Positions 34,452 through 42,943 of a stretch of DNA of 64,000 nucleotides are shown piece by piece. The notes beneath the pieces are model-generated. The model was given only the letters and a program-made list of their open reading frames with translations. It made no database searches and was not told where the DNA came from. Both the position numbers and the translations under genes were made by a program. The stretch comes from Acidimicrobiales bacterium (lineage in GTDB: Bacteria; Actinomycetota; Acidimicrobiia; Acidimicrobiales; Iamiaceae), in contig JAUJNP010000002.1 in assembly GCA_030448105.1 (NCBI GenBank), forward strand, positions 129,248 to 193,247, read 5' to 3'. The first letter of the stretch is position 1. Every line of letters starts with the position of its first letter.

Positions 34452-35263
34452 TAGGCAGATAGCGCGCTGAAGTCGATGCTGCCGGTGAAGAGGCCGCCGC
34501 TGAAGCCGCCGTCGGTGAAGACGTTGGTGGCGGTGGTGTAGCTGGACCGGGGGCTGTTCAGCATGATGAGCGGCCACGCCTGCTCCTCGGGCCGGGCGTT
34601 GCGGCCCAACGGCTTCGGCAGCTTCTCGAAGAACTCGGCCCCGATGGACTCGACGAACGACGGCATCATCGGCGTGTCGGTGGGCCCGGGGTTGATGCTG
34701 TTGAGGCGGATCCCCTCCGACGCCAGCTCGTAGCCACGCTTGGCCACGTAGGCGTTGATGGCCTCCTTGGAGAAGCCGTAGGGGTTGGGGGCGATCAGCT
34801 CGTCGTGGTCCAGGCACCATTGGCGCGCCGCGTCGAAGTCCGGGGTGGCCACCAGCTCCAGGAGCGGCCCGAGGTTCGACATCCACCCCATGCCCGCCCC
34901 GGAGGAGATGAACCCGATGGACGAGCCCTCGGGCATCGCGGCCAGCATCGACTCGGTGAGGTGGCGGTGGCCCACCAGGTTAACCAGCACGATCTGCTGG
35001 GCCGGGGCGGTGGTGGGGAGGCCGGCGCAGTTGAACAGGGAGTCGACCGGCCCACCGACGGCCCCCACCGTCTCGTCGATCTGCTGGCGATCGCCCAGGT
35101 CGCAGCGGTGGAAGGCGGCTACCGGCGCCGGGCCCTCCTTGATGTCCACGCCGTGCACCTCGGCGCCCAGCTCGGTGAGGATGGTGGCGCAGGACTGGCC
35201 CATCCCCGACGCCGCGCCGGTGACCACCACCCGCTTGCCCTCGTACTGCAGTGGATCGTGCAC
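34451..35263 (-). CDS. Short-chain dehydrogenase/reductase (SDR)
   Basis: 270 residues. NAD(P)-binding TGAASGMG glycine motif at the N-terminus, NCAG in the fourth strand, catalytic Ser in FISSGAGMG and Tyr-Lys in YGFSKEA, then NSINPGPTDTPMM. Oxidoreductase acting on hydroxysteroids, 3-hydroxyacyl-CoA or similar. An insertion between Ser and Tyr (LELVATPDFDAARQWCLDHD) is longer than in classical SDRs. The start is the GTG at 35263 with GGGGAG five bases upstream. A 20-base motif upstream recurs before the class II aldolase gene. Confidence 0.93.
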   Translation of the reverse strand: MHDPLQYEGKRVVVTGAASGMGQSCATILTELGAEVHGVDIKEGPAPVAAFHRCDLGDRQQIDETVGAVGGPVDSLFNCAGLPTTAPAQQIVLVNLVGHRHLTESMLAAMPEGSSIGFISSGAGMGWMSNLGPLLELVATPDFDAARQWCLDHDELIAPNPYGFSKEAINAYVAKRGYELASEGIRLNSINPGPTDTPMMPSFVESIGAEFFEKLPKPLGRNARPEEQAWPLIMLNSPRSSYTTATNVFTDGGFSGGLFTGSIDFSALSA

Positions 35264-35279
35264 GGCGCTCCCCGGGATC

Positions 35280-35299
35280 GCTAGCTGACACGGACGTTA
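35280..35299 (-). promoter_or_regulatory. Shared upstream motif, copy 1 (SDR gene)
   Basis: GCTAGCTGACACGGACGTTA read on the plus strand; 17 of 20 bases match 59991-60010. It lies 16 bases upstream of the SDR start. On the coding strand it begins TAACGT, a possible -10 box. Confidence 0.5.
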
Positions 35300-36454
35300 G
35301 TCGCGGGTAGGGCGGGGTTCCCTGGGCAGGCCGAGCACCCTCTCGCCGATGATGTTCTTGTTCACCTCGGTGGTGCCGCCGGCGATGCTCAACGACCGCG
35401 ACGACAGCAGGCCCTGGGCCAGGGACCCGCTCAAGGCGGCGACCCCCGTGACGTCCACCGCGGTGGCCGCCAACGCCTGCTCGGACCGCGACCACGCCAG
35501 CTTGACCACACTGCTTTCGGCGCCGGGCGGGCGGCCGCTGAGGGCGGCGCCGATCGACCGCCGGGCGAGGAGCTCGAGGTTGCGGGCGTCGATGTAGCGA
35601 TCGGCCACGGCGTGGCGGGCAGGGCCATCACGGGGGCCGGCCCCGTCCGTCTCGTCCACCAACCGGTCGAACTTGCGGCGGAGGTTGAGGGCGAGGCTGG
35701 CCACGCCGGCCCGCTCGTTGCTCAACGTGGTGGTGGCGACGTTCCAGCCCTCGTCGAGCGGGCCGAGCAGCGCCGCGGTGGGCACGCGAGCGGCGGTGAG
35801 GAACAGTTCGCTGAAGCTCGTGTCACCCGCCATGGTGACGATCGGCCGGGCCTCCACTCCGGGGGTGCGCATGTCGACCAGCAGCGCGCTGATGCCCTTG
35901 TGCTTGGGCACCTCGGGATCGGTCCGCACGTAGAGCTGGCACCAGTCGGCCCGGTCCCCGTTGGAGGTCCAGGTCTTCTGGCCGTCGATCACGAAGTGGT
36001 CGCCGTCGAGCACGGCCCGACAGCGCAGCGAGGCGAGGTCGGAACCTGCCTCCGGCTCGGACATGCCCTGGCACCAGATCTCGTCGCCCCGCAGCATCGG
36101 CCGGAGGAAGCGGCGCTGCTGCTCCTCGGTCCCGTAGGCCATGATCGCCGGGGCGATGTTGGCCACGCCGATGGCGTTGATGGGCCCGGGGGCGCCGGCC
36201 CGGGCCATCTCCTCCTGGTAGGCGAGCTGCTGGCGGAGGCCGGCGCCCCGGCCGCCGTGCTCGGGCGGCCAGGCGATGGCGCCGTAGCCGGCGTCGACGA
36301 GGATGGCGTTCCAGCGACGATGGGCGTCGAAGGACTCGTCGCTGCCCCAGCGCTCGATGGCTCGGGCCACGTCATGGGTGAAGTTGGCGGTCAGCCACGC
36401 CCGCAGCTCGAGGCGGAAGGCCTCGACCGCGCCCTCGCCCTCGCCCTCGCTCAC
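35297..36454 (-). CDS. Acyl-CoA dehydrogenase (FadE-like)
   Basis: 385 residues. FAD-dependent alpha,beta-dehydrogenation of acyl-CoA. Motifs: WPPEHGGRGAGLRQQ, WCQGMSEPEAGSDLASLRC, DGQKTWTSNGDRADWCQLYV in the middle beta domain, and the C-terminal GGTTEVNKNIIGERVLGLPRE. The GTG at 36454 is six bases downstream of TACGCT, a leaderless layout, and diverges from the amidohydrolase operon. The SDR gene follows 33 bases downstream on the same strand. These enzymes often work as heteromers, but no partner is adjacent here. Confidence 0.93.
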   Translation of the reverse strand: MSEGEGEGAVEAFRLELRAWLTANFTHDVARAIERWGSDESFDAHRRWNAILVDAGYGAIAWPPEHGGRGAGLRQQLAYQEEMARAGAPGPINAIGVANIAPAIMAYGTEEQQRRFLRPMLRGDEIWCQGMSEPEAGSDLASLRCRAVLDGDHFVIDGQKTWTSNGDRADWCQLYVRTDPEVPKHKGISALLVDMRTPGVEARPIVTMAGDTSFSELFLTAARVPTAALLGPLDEGWNVATTTLSNERAGVASLALNLRRKFDRLVDETDGAGPRDGPARHAVADRYIDARNLELLARRSIGAALSGRPPGAESSVVKLAWSRSEQALAATAVDVTGVAALSGSLAQGLLSSRSLSIAGGTTEVNKNIIGERVLGLPREPRPTRD

Positions 36455-36460
36455 CTGGGC

Positions 36461-36466
36461 AGCGTA
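36461..36466 (-). promoter_or_regulatory. -10 box TACGCT of the acyl-CoA dehydrogenase (leaderless)
   Basis: Six-base gap to the GTG at 36454. It abuts the plus-strand box TATAGT, giving a compact divergent promoter pair. Confidence 0.5.
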
Positions 36467-36470
36467 TAGT
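36465..36470 (+). promoter_or_regulatory. -10 box TATAGT for the amidohydrolase operon
   Basis: The most canonical -10 hexamer in the window. It is followed by a leader of about 32 bases containing a CAGGGGG ribosome site for the ATG at 36509. Confidence 0.5.
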
Positions 36471-36508
36471 CATCTAACAGCCACGTCATCCTTGCCCAGG
36501 GGGACCCG

Positions 36509-37702
36509 ATGCCGTCTCGCCAGCTCAGCTTCCCGGTCTTCGACGCTGACAACCACATGTACGAGACCAAGGACGCGCTCACCCAGTTCCTGCCGCCCGA
36601 GCACGCCGGCCTCATCGACTTCGTCGAGGTCCGGGGTCGCACCAAGATCACGGTCAAGGGACGCATCAGCGACTACATCCCCAACCCCACGTTCGACCGC
36701 GTCGCCGCCCCCGGCGCCCAGGAGGAGTACTTCAAGGTCGGCAACCCCGAGGGCAAGTCTCGCCGGGAGATCATGGGCAAGGCCATCGAGGCCATCCCCG
36801 CCTTCCGCGAGCCCGCTCCCCGCCTCGAGCTGATGGACGAGCTCGGCCTCGACCGGGCCTTGATGTGGCCCACCCTCGCCAGCCTGGTGGAGGAGCGCCT
36901 GCGCGACGACCCCGACGCCACCCACGTGGTCATCCACGCCCTCAACCAGTGGATGCACGAGCACTGGACGTTCAACTACGAGGATCGCATCTTCCCGGTG
37001 CCGGTCATCACGCTGCCCATCGTCGAAGAGGCCATCAAGGAGCTCGAGTGGGTGCTCGAGCGGGGGGCCAAGATCATCCTCGTCCGGCCCGCTCCCGTGC
37101 CTGGCTTCCGGGGGCCGCGGTCGTTCGCCCTCCCCGAGTTCGACCCCTTCTGGGAGCTCGTGCAGGAGGCAGACCTCGTCATCGGCATGCACGCCTCCGA
37201 CAGCGGCTACCAGCGCTACATCAACGAGTGGGAGGGCATCCGCGACGACGAGTTCACCCCGTTCAAGGGGGGGTCGGGCTTCGCCGCCATCACCGGGGCC
37301 CAGCACCGCTCGATCATCGACACGGTGGCCTCGGCCATCGGGCACGGGCTCTGCACCCGCTTCCCCCGCCTCAAGATCACGCCGGTGGAGAACGGCAGCG
37401 GCTGGGTGCGCCCCCTCCTGCACGACATGGAGCGGGCCTATGTCACCAACCCGCACATGTTCGACGAGGACCCGGTGGCGGTGTTCAAGCGCAACATCTT
37501 CGTGCACCCCTTCCACGAGGACGATCCCGTAGGCCTGGTCGAGGTGCTCGGGGCCGACAACGTGCTCTTCGGCTCCGACTACCCCCACCCCGAGGGCATG
37601 GCCGACCCGATCACCTTCGTCGACGACCTGCAGGGTCTCCCCGACGACCAGGTCGCCAAGGTGATGGGCGGCAACCTCTCGCGGCTGATGAACGTCGCCT
37701 AG
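36509..37702 (+). CDS. Amidohydrolase_2 family metal-dependent hydrolase
   Basis: 397 residues. TIM-barrel hydrolase or decarboxylase of the ACMSD-like group. The N-terminal DADNHMYE carries one metal histidine where classical members have HxH. Other landmarks are WTFNYEDRIFPVPVI, LVIGMHASDSGYQRY, HPFHEDD and FGSDYPHPEG with the conserved aspartate. The ATG at 36509 is preceded by a strong G-rich ribosome site. It starts an operon with an acyl-CoA ligase seven bases downstream. Two relatives lie at 47475-48761 and 58041-59240, each beside acyl-CoA genes. Confidence 0.92.
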   Translation: MPSRQLSFPVFDADNHMYETKDALTQFLPPEHAGLIDFVEVRGRTKITVKGRISDYIPNPTFDRVAAPGAQEEYFKVGNPEGKSRREIMGKAIEAIPAFREPAPRLELMDELGLDRALMWPTLASLVEERLRDDPDATHVVIHALNQWMHEHWTFNYEDRIFPVPVITLPIVEEAIKELEWVLERGAKIILVRPAPVPGFRGPRSFALPEFDPFWELVQEADLVIGMHASDSGYQRYINEWEGIRDDEFTPFKGGSGFAAITGAQHRSIIDTVASAIGHGLCTRFPRLKITPVENGSGWVRPLLHDMERAYVTNPHMFDEDPVAVFKRNIFVHPFHEDDPVGLVEVLGADNVLFGSDYPHPEGMADPITFVDDLQGLPDDQVAKVMGGNLSRLMNVA

Positions 37703-37709
37703 TCCCCGC

Positions 37710-39359
37710 GTGTCCCAGCGCTCCCCCCACTTCCCCGACTTCCGGCCCACCGCGGGGGAGCTGATCCGGTCCTGCGCGGCCACCTACGGGGACGAGCTCT
37801 TCGCCGTGCTCGGCGAGCAGCGCATCACCTACGCCGAGGCCGACGCCCGATCGGCCGAGCTGGCCCGGGGGCTGCTCGCCTCGGGCGCGGGCAAGGGCAC
37901 GCGCGTCGGGCTGCTGGCGCCAAACGGTCCGGACTGGATCCTCGGCTGGCTGGGGGCGTCGCGCATGGGCGCGGTGGCGGCGTTGCTCAACACGTACGCC
38001 AAGGCTCGCGAGCTGGCCTGGACCCTCCGCCACGCCGACGTGGCGGTGCTGCTCACCGTCGACCGGCACCTGGGCCACGACTACCTCGAACGCCTCAAGG
38101 CAGCGGTGCCCGGCCTGGCCGACCAGTCCCACGAGCGCCTCTTCTGTGAGTCCCTCCCTTACCTGCGGTCGGTGTGGACCTGGGGTGAGGCGGTCCGACC
38201 GTGGGCGGGCCCCATGGCCGAACTGGCCGCCCGGGGCGGCCAGGTGCCCGATGGCCTCCTCGACGCGGTCGAGGCCGAGGTCACCCCGGCCGACCCGATG
38301 GTCGTCGTCTACTCCTCGGGGAGCACCTCGGACCCGAAGGGGGCGGTGCACAGTCACGGCGCCACCGTCCGCCACGCCCACAACCTCTGGCAGCTGCGCG
38401 ACCTCACCGCCCAGGACGTGCTCTACACGCCCATGCCGCTCTTCTGGGTCGGAGGCCTCAGCTTCACGCTGGTGGCGGCCATGCACGCCGGGGCCACGCT
38501 CGTGTTCGAGGAGCAGTTCGAGCCGGGGGCCACCCTCGAGCTGATCGAGCGGGAGCGGGTCACCCAGGTGCTCGGCTGGCCCCACATGGCCAAGGCCCTC
38601 ACCGACCACCCGAGCTTCACCGAGCGCGACCTCTCGGCGGTGCGGGGCGGAACCCTCGCCGCCCTGCTGCCCCAGGACCGGCAGGCCGGCGCGCCGGTGC
38701 CCAGCCCCAACGCCCTCGGCATGACCGAGACGCTCGGCCCGCACACCTTCCTCGACCACAACGCCGACGCCCTGCCACCCGACAAGGAGGGCTCGTTCGG
38801 CCTGTCGGTGCCGGGGGTGGAGCACAAGATCGTCGACCCGGTCACGGGCAAGGACCTGCCCGTGGGCGAGGTCGGCGAGCTCTGGATCCGCGGCTACTCG
38901 CTCATGCTGGGGCTCCACAAGCGGGAGCGGGAAGACGTCTTCACCGCCGACGGGTGGTATCCCACCGGCGACGGCGGGAGGTTCGACGAGGACGGCCACT
39001 TCTACTTCCAGGGCCGGCTCGGCGACCTGATCAAGTCCTCGGGCATGAACATCACGCCACGCGACGTCGAGCTGGTCCTCGAGGCGATGCCGGAGGTTAC
39101 GCTCGCCTTCGTGACCGGCATCCCGCATCCCGAGCGGGGTGAGGACGTGGCCGCGGCCGTCGCCTTGGCGCCGGGCACCTTCCTCGACGCTGCTGAGCTT
39201 CGGGCCCGGGTGAAGGCCGAGCTGGCCAGCTACAAGGTGCCCCGCCACGTCGCCGTCTTCGCCAGCCAGGCTGAGCTGCCATGGCTCGACTCGGGCAAGG
39301 TCGACCGGCGGGCGCTGACGGCCCAGCTGGTGGAGCGGTTCACCGAAGGGAACGACTGA
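37710..39359 (+). CDS. AMP-dependent acid-CoA ligase
   Basis: 549 residues. The ATP-binding loop is VYSSGSTSDPKGAVHSHG; GMTETLGPH, YPTGDGGRFDEDG and GRLGDLIKSSGMNITPRDVE follow in order; the catalytic lysine is in LPWLDSGKVDRRAL. It activates an unknown carboxylic acid. Region 330-350 (LLPQDRQAGAPVPSP) is shorter than usual between A4 and A5. The GTG at 37710 is seven bases after the amidohydrolase stop. The downstream small gene overlaps its stop (TGATG). Confidence 0.93.
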   Translation: MSQRSPHFPDFRPTAGELIRSCAATYGDELFAVLGEQRITYAEADARSAELARGLLASGAGKGTRVGLLAPNGPDWILGWLGASRMGAVAALLNTYAKARELAWTLRHADVAVLLTVDRHLGHDYLERLKAAVPGLADQSHERLFCESLPYLRSVWTWGEAVRPWAGPMAELAARGGQVPDGLLDAVEAEVTPADPMVVVYSSGSTSDPKGAVHSHGATVRHAHNLWQLRDLTAQDVLYTPMPLFWVGGLSFTLVAAMHAGATLVFEEQFEPGATLELIERERVTQVLGWPHMAKALTDHPSFTERDLSAVRGGTLAALLPQDRQAGAPVPSPNALGMTETLGPHTFLDHNADALPPDKEGSFGLSVPGVEHKIVDPVTGKDLPVGEVGELWIRGYSLMLGLHKREREDVFTADGWYPTGDGGRFDEDGHFYFQGRLGDLIKSSGMNITPRDVELVLEAMPEVTLAFVTGIPHPERGEDVAAAVALAPGTFLDAAELRARVKAELASYKVPRHVAVFASQAELPWLDSGKVDRRALTAQLVERFTEGND

Positions 39360-39667
39360 TGGAGCTGCGGCCCGGCCTCCGCCTGGAGAGCACGACCTCC
39401 GAGACCCAGGTGGTGGTGGTCAAGGCACCCAAGCCCGCCGCCGACGTCGACCTGCGCTGCGGCGGCCAGCCGATGCGCGAGATCGACCCCGCGGGCGAGC
39501 GGTTGCCGTCCGACGCCGAGGGCGAGCCCGCCCTCCTCGGCAAGCGCTACAGCGACGACGACCTCGGCCTCGAGGTCCTGTGCACCCAGGGCGGTGCCGG
39601 CCCGCTGACCGTGGGCGAGCGGCCCTTGCTGGTCAAAGGGGCCAAGCCCCTTCCCTCCTCCGATTAG
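39359..39667 (+). CDS. Conserved small protein of unknown function, coupled to the ligase gene
   Basis: 102 residues starting at an ATG that shares a base with the ligase stop. It begins MELRPGLRLESTTSETQVVV and contains one CGG motif (DLRCGGQPM) and a second cysteine (LEVLCTQGGAG). No membrane segment or known domain is seen. Its tight coupling suggests that it assists the ligase or the amidohydrolase. Function unknown. Confidence 0.85.
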   Translation: MELRPGLRLESTTSETQVVVVKAPKPAADVDLRCGGQPMREIDPAGERLPSDAEGEPALLGKRYSDDDLGLEVLCTQGGAGPLTVGERPLLVKGAKPLPSSD

Positions 39668-39781
39668 CGCCGCGTCAATCAACGTTCGCCTCGTCGCGTG
39701 ACCCACGACCGGCGTTCGGGGTCATGCGCGTGGGCCTCAGATCTGGCGTTCGGATCGGCGTGTCTATGCAAGCCTGTGCCT

Positions 39782-40669
39782 ATGGCCGCGGACGGGAAGC
39801 AGAGCGCGGGCGTGAGCGCCGCCGCGGCGGTGTCGGTGCTCTCGGAGGCGCTCGGTGTCGAGTACGTCGTCATCGGCCCGTTGGCCGGTGGGGAGACAGG
39901 CGCCACTGAGGTGAGCGGAGACGGGCATCGCCACGTGTTGAAGTGGGATCTCGATCCGGACAATCAAGTCAGGCGGCGAGAAGGGGTCGTCCTCGCTGAA
40001 CGGCTCCGAACAGAAGCGGCCTGGCCTTGCCCTGAACAGCAAGTCATCGAAGCGGACGATTACGTGTTCGTCTTGCAGGAGTTCATGCGTGGCCAGACCA
40101 TCAGCCACCTGTCTCGTGGGCTCGTGGAGTCGCTGTCCGCGCTGCACGATCGGCGGTTGCAGCTTTCCGTCGACGATCGTCCGAACCGTTGGGCGAACGA
40201 CATGATCGAGATTCTTGTCGAAGGCGGAAACGGCTACTGCCTTCACCAGTCGCTTCGTGATTTCGATTCGAGAACACGTCGGGTGGTCGAGAGGATCGAG
40301 GAGCTCGGCCGGTCCCTGAAACCCAGCGACCTCGGTGGAACCGACGTTGTCCACGGAGACCTGCATCCCGGCAATCTGCTCGAGGTGGATGGGCAGCTCT
40401 CAGCTGTCATCGACATGGACTACACGCGAGCGGGTGACGCCGACTTCGACCTGACGATGTTGGCGCTCACCAGCCTTGGGGTTGGTGCTGACCGAGGAGT
40501 GCGTGGCCTGCTCTACGACCGCGGTGTGCACTCGCTTCCCGACCCGAAACGACGGGCCTATGTCGGGAACCTCCTCCTTCGGTTCCTTGATTGGCCGATA
40601 CGGAAGAACAGACCCCAAGAGATCGAGTTCTGGCTGACCGAGGCTGACCGGCTGCTGCCCGCTGAGTGA
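39782..40669 (+). CDS. Aminoglycoside phosphotransferase (APH)-fold kinase
   Basis: 295 residues. Brenner motif VVHGDLHPGNLLEVDG (catalytic Asp and metal Asn) and the DFG-equivalent VIDMDYTRAGDADFDL are intact; an N-lobe lysine is in HVLKWDLD and a hinge near VFVLQEFMRGQ. The family phosphorylates antibiotics, choline, homoserine or sugars, and the target cannot be told. Wobble positions are clearly less GC-biased than in flanking genes (CGAAGCGGACGATTACGTG), a sign of transfer. The ATG at 39782 has no strong ribosome site; an in-frame start at 39698 is possible. Confidence 0.85.
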   Translation: MAADGKQSAGVSAAAAVSVLSEALGVEYVVIGPLAGGETGATEVSGDGHRHVLKWDLDPDNQVRRREGVVLAERLRTEAAWPCPEQQVIEADDYVFVLQEFMRGQTISHLSRGLVESLSALHDRRLQLSVDDRPNRWANDMIEILVEGGNGYCLHQSLRDFDSRTRRVVERIEELGRSLKPSDLGGTDVVHGDLHPGNLLEVDGQLSAVIDMDYTRAGDADFDLTMLALTSLGVGADRGVRGLLYDRGVHSLPDPKRRAYVGNLLLRFLDWPIRKNRPQEIEFWLTEADRLLPAE

Positions 40670-40687
40670 CGTACCCCGGATGGCAGC

Positions 40688-40717
40688 AAGGCCACCACTC
40701 GCTACGTGCGTGGCCTT
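40688..40717 (+). terminator. Hairpin downstream of the APH-fold kinase gene
   Basis: AAGGCCAC at 40688-40695 pairs with GTGGCCTT at 40710-40717 over a 14-base loop, 19 bases after the stop. No T run follows. The gap 40670-40966 otherwise holds only the direct repeat at 40868. Confidence 0.45.
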
Positions 40718-40867
40718 CGGTCCCGTCACTCCCATACGTGCCGTTCGAGGACAGGGCAAACGTTGCCTGACGCGGTGCTAGCTCGGCCCGTGGGGTGGCG
40801 GCGCCGCTGGCCGCCAGCACCGGGACACCACCTCTGTTCCATGTCGCGTCGAAAGTGCCGCGAGCAT

Positions 40868-40915
40868 CGCCCCGACCGATCACCCAATTCGGCGCAACGT
40901 GGAACCAAGCAAGGA
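40868..40915. repeat. 48-bp direct repeat, copy A
   Basis: Matches 42446-42493 in 46 of 48 bases. Begins CGCCCCGACCGATCACCCAA and ends CAAGCAAGGA. It lies 51 bases upstream of the PhyH-like gene. Confidence 0.9.
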
Positions 40916-40966
40916 CTCAGCGAATCTCGGTACACACGAGCCGCTGGGAGGCGAGAGGATCTCGTC

Positions 40967-41692
40967 GTGCCAGTGTTGTGTTCCGCCCAGATCGCGGCGT
41001 ACCGGCGGGACGGGTTCGTCCGGCTCGAGCAGGCCTTCCCTCCCGCGCTCGCCCTCCGGTGCTGCGAACTGCTCTGGCAGCAGATCGACGAGGATCCGGC
41101 TGATCCGTCCCTGTGGCGCCGCCCGGTCGTGCGCGTCGGGAGTCAGACCCACCCCGCCTTCAGCGACGCCGCCCGGTCGCCCCGGTGGGTCCAGGCGATC
41201 TACGAGGTGGCGGGTCCTCGGGCCGACCCTGCGCCGTGGATGGGTGGCACCTTCGCCATCCGCTTCCCCGTCGACGCGGAGCCGGGTGACGACGGCTGGC
41301 ACATAGACGGCAGCTTCTTCGGACCCGACGGTGGCTGGTGGGTGAACCACTGGTCCAAGGGGAGGGCGCTGCTGATGCTCGTCCTCTTCTCCGAGGTCGG
41401 CGTCGACGACGCGCCCACCCGCCTCGGGGTCGGTTCGCACGCGCTCGTCCCGGCCGGGCTCCGTCCCTACGCCGAGGAAGGCGTGAACCACCAGCACCTG
41501 GCGCTGCCCGCGGCGGTGCACGCCCTGCCCCGGGCGCTCGCCACGGGCGGTCCGGGCGACGTGTACCTGTGCCACCCGTTCCTCGTGCACGCCGCCCAAC
41601 CGCACCGCGGCCAGGCGCCGAGGTTCGTGGCCCAGCCCGGCGTCGGCTGGAAGGAGGGCACCCGCCCGGCGCGGGCGTTGCCTCAGGCGTAG
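40967..41692 (+). CDS. Phytanoyl-CoA dioxygenase (PhyH)-like Fe(II)/2-oxoglutarate oxygenase
   Basis: 241 residues. A double-stranded beta-helix oxygenase: the metal HxD is in GWHIDGSFFG and the distal His and 2-oxoglutarate-binding Arg in CHPFLVHAAQPHRGQAPRF. The N-terminus AAYRRDGFVRLEQAFP is typical of PhyH. It would hydroxylate an unknown substrate. The GTG at 40967 is chosen because AGAGGA precedes it and the conserved N-terminus follows at once; longer readings run into the repeat. It is enclosed with the next gene by two 48-bp direct repeats. Confidence 0.88.
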   Translation: MPVLCSAQIAAYRRDGFVRLEQAFPPALALRCCELLWQQIDEDPADPSLWRRPVVRVGSQTHPAFSDAARSPRWVQAIYEVAGPRADPAPWMGGTFAIRFPVDAEPGDDGWHIDGSFFGPDGGWWVNHWSKGRALLMLVLFSEVGVDDAPTRLGVGSHALVPAGLRPYAEEGVNHQHLALPAAVHALPRALATGGPGDVYLCHPFLVHAAQPHRGQAPRFVAQPGVGWKEGTRPARALPQA

Positions 41693-41769
41693 CGGGAAGG
41701 CGATGACCGCGTGCATGAGCGGGGGGTCGGACCCCGGGGCACCGCCGAGAGGCTGCTACCCATGGGCCG

Positions 41770-42426
41770 GTGGGCGCTCACCGGTTCGAGACGTTCGAAG
41801 GGGAGATCTGCGGGTTCGGCACGGCTTCGGGCCACCGGGTCGTGATCGGCCGGTGGCCCGTCTCGCCGTTCGGCCTGTTCGCCGACGTGATGCACGAGGC
41901 CCCCGACGGCACCCGGACGTTGCTGGCGCCGACCATCAGCGTCGCCGATTTCGTCGGGGCGACCTACGTGTTCGACCACATTCGGATCCTGCCGGTGCGC
42001 ACCGAGCGCTCCCGTGACCGCCTCCACCTGGAGGCCGGCGAACTTTCGGTCGACGTCGCCACCGGAACCAGGACGGCGATCGGCTGGGCCCTGCACGCCA
42101 TCCCGGCGCCGGTCGCCCGCTCCCGCTGGTGGTGCACCCTGATCGACCCCATCGCCCGGGTGGCCATGCCCGGCGTCCGCACGCGCGGCACCGCCGGCAA
42201 CGGCCGCCGCGAGTGGTACGGCGCCACCGACCAGCACCGGCTGACCTCCGTGCTCGCCATCCTCGGCGACGACCACCTCGGAGGCCTCTCCGACGTCTGG
42301 CCCCCCGTCCGCTTCGGTTTCAGCTCCATCCCCAGGACCCCGAGCATCGTGGCCGTCACCACCATCGTCGGCGACCATCGGGGTGGCGGCCCGCCGGAGG
42401 CTCCGGCAGAGTCCGCCGGTGCCTGA
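41770..42426 (+). CDS. Conserved protein of unknown function
   Basis: 218 residues, no membrane segment or signal. It begins MGAHRFETFEGEICGFGTAS and continues VVIGRWPVSPFGLFADVMHE, a pattern I associate with uncharacterised actinobacterial proteins. No catalytic motif is recognised. The GTG at 41770 lies seven bases after TACCCA, one base off the leaderless box, so it may have its own promoter. The stop is 20 bases before the second 48-bp repeat. A C-terminal GGGPPEAPAESAGA tail looks disordered. Confidence 0.8.
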   Translation: MGAHRFETFEGEICGFGTASGHRVVIGRWPVSPFGLFADVMHEAPDGTRTLLAPTISVADFVGATYVFDHIRILPVRTERSRDRLHLEAGELSVDVATGTRTAIGWALHAIPAPVARSRWWCTLIDPIARVAMPGVRTRGTAGNGRREWYGATDQHRLTSVLAILGDDHLGGLSDVWPPVRFGFSSIPRTPSIVAVTTIVGDHRGGGPPEAPAESAGA

Positions 42427-42445
42427 GATCTCCTCGCCCGACCAC

Positions 42446-42493
42446 CGCCCCGACCGACCACCCAATTCGACGCAACGTGGAACCAAGCAAGGA
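42446..42493. repeat. 48-bp direct repeat, copy B
   Basis: Same orientation as copy A at 40868-40915, 1578 bases apart, with two mismatches. It ends three bases from the stop codon of the DUF2784 gene. Confidence 0.9.
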
Positions 42494-42495
42494 GG

Positions 42496-42882
42496 TCAGC
42501 CCACCGACGTGGGGAGCTCCACCGCCGGGCGGGACGCGCGGCGGACTCGCAGGAGCCGTGCGTAGGCCGTCACCACCAGCAGGATGGCGAGGGCGCGCAG
42601 GTATGGCGTGTACTCGTCCGGGTACAGGACGTCCTCCACGTAGCGGTTGACGAACCCGCCCTCGTACGTCGCCTCGCCGCCCCGCTTCCGGAGCCCGTTC
42701 TCGAGCGGGGTGAGCGGGCAGTCGAAGCCGATGACGATGCTGGCGGCGCCCCAGACGACGGCCGCCACGTGGACACCGATGATCCAACGCCAACGCCACG
42801 CCAGGAAGCCGCCCACCGGGATGAAGACCAGGAAGAGGAGATGGCCGACCACGACGGTGTCGCTCAACGCGCGGTACACCAT
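42496..42882 (-). CDS. DUF2784 family membrane protein
   Basis: 128 residues with three to four hydrophobic helices: HLLFLVFIPVGGFLAW, WIIGVHVAAVVWGAASIVIG, and a C-terminal LRALAILLVVTAYARLL. The loop FDCPLTPLENGLRKRGGEA matches DUF2784, whose function is unknown. ATG at 42882 with GAAGGGG upstream. Convergent with the preceding unknown gene, its stop abutting the 48-bp repeat. Confidence 0.88.
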   Translation of the reverse strand: MVYRALSDTVVVGHLLFLVFIPVGGFLAWRWRWIIGVHVAAVVWGAASIVIGFDCPLTPLENGLRKRGGEATYEGGFVNRYVEDVLYPDEYTPYLRALAILLVVTAYARLLRVRRASRPAVELPTSVG

Positions 42883-42943
42883 GCCCCTTCGACGGTATCC
42901 CCCTCCCCGCTAGTGGCACCCGCCCCGAGGGTGGCCGACGCCC

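Noticed and set aside
40868..42493. CRISPR array from the two 48-bp repeats
   Set aside because: Only two copies 1.6 kb apart with genes between them; no spacer pattern or cas gene.
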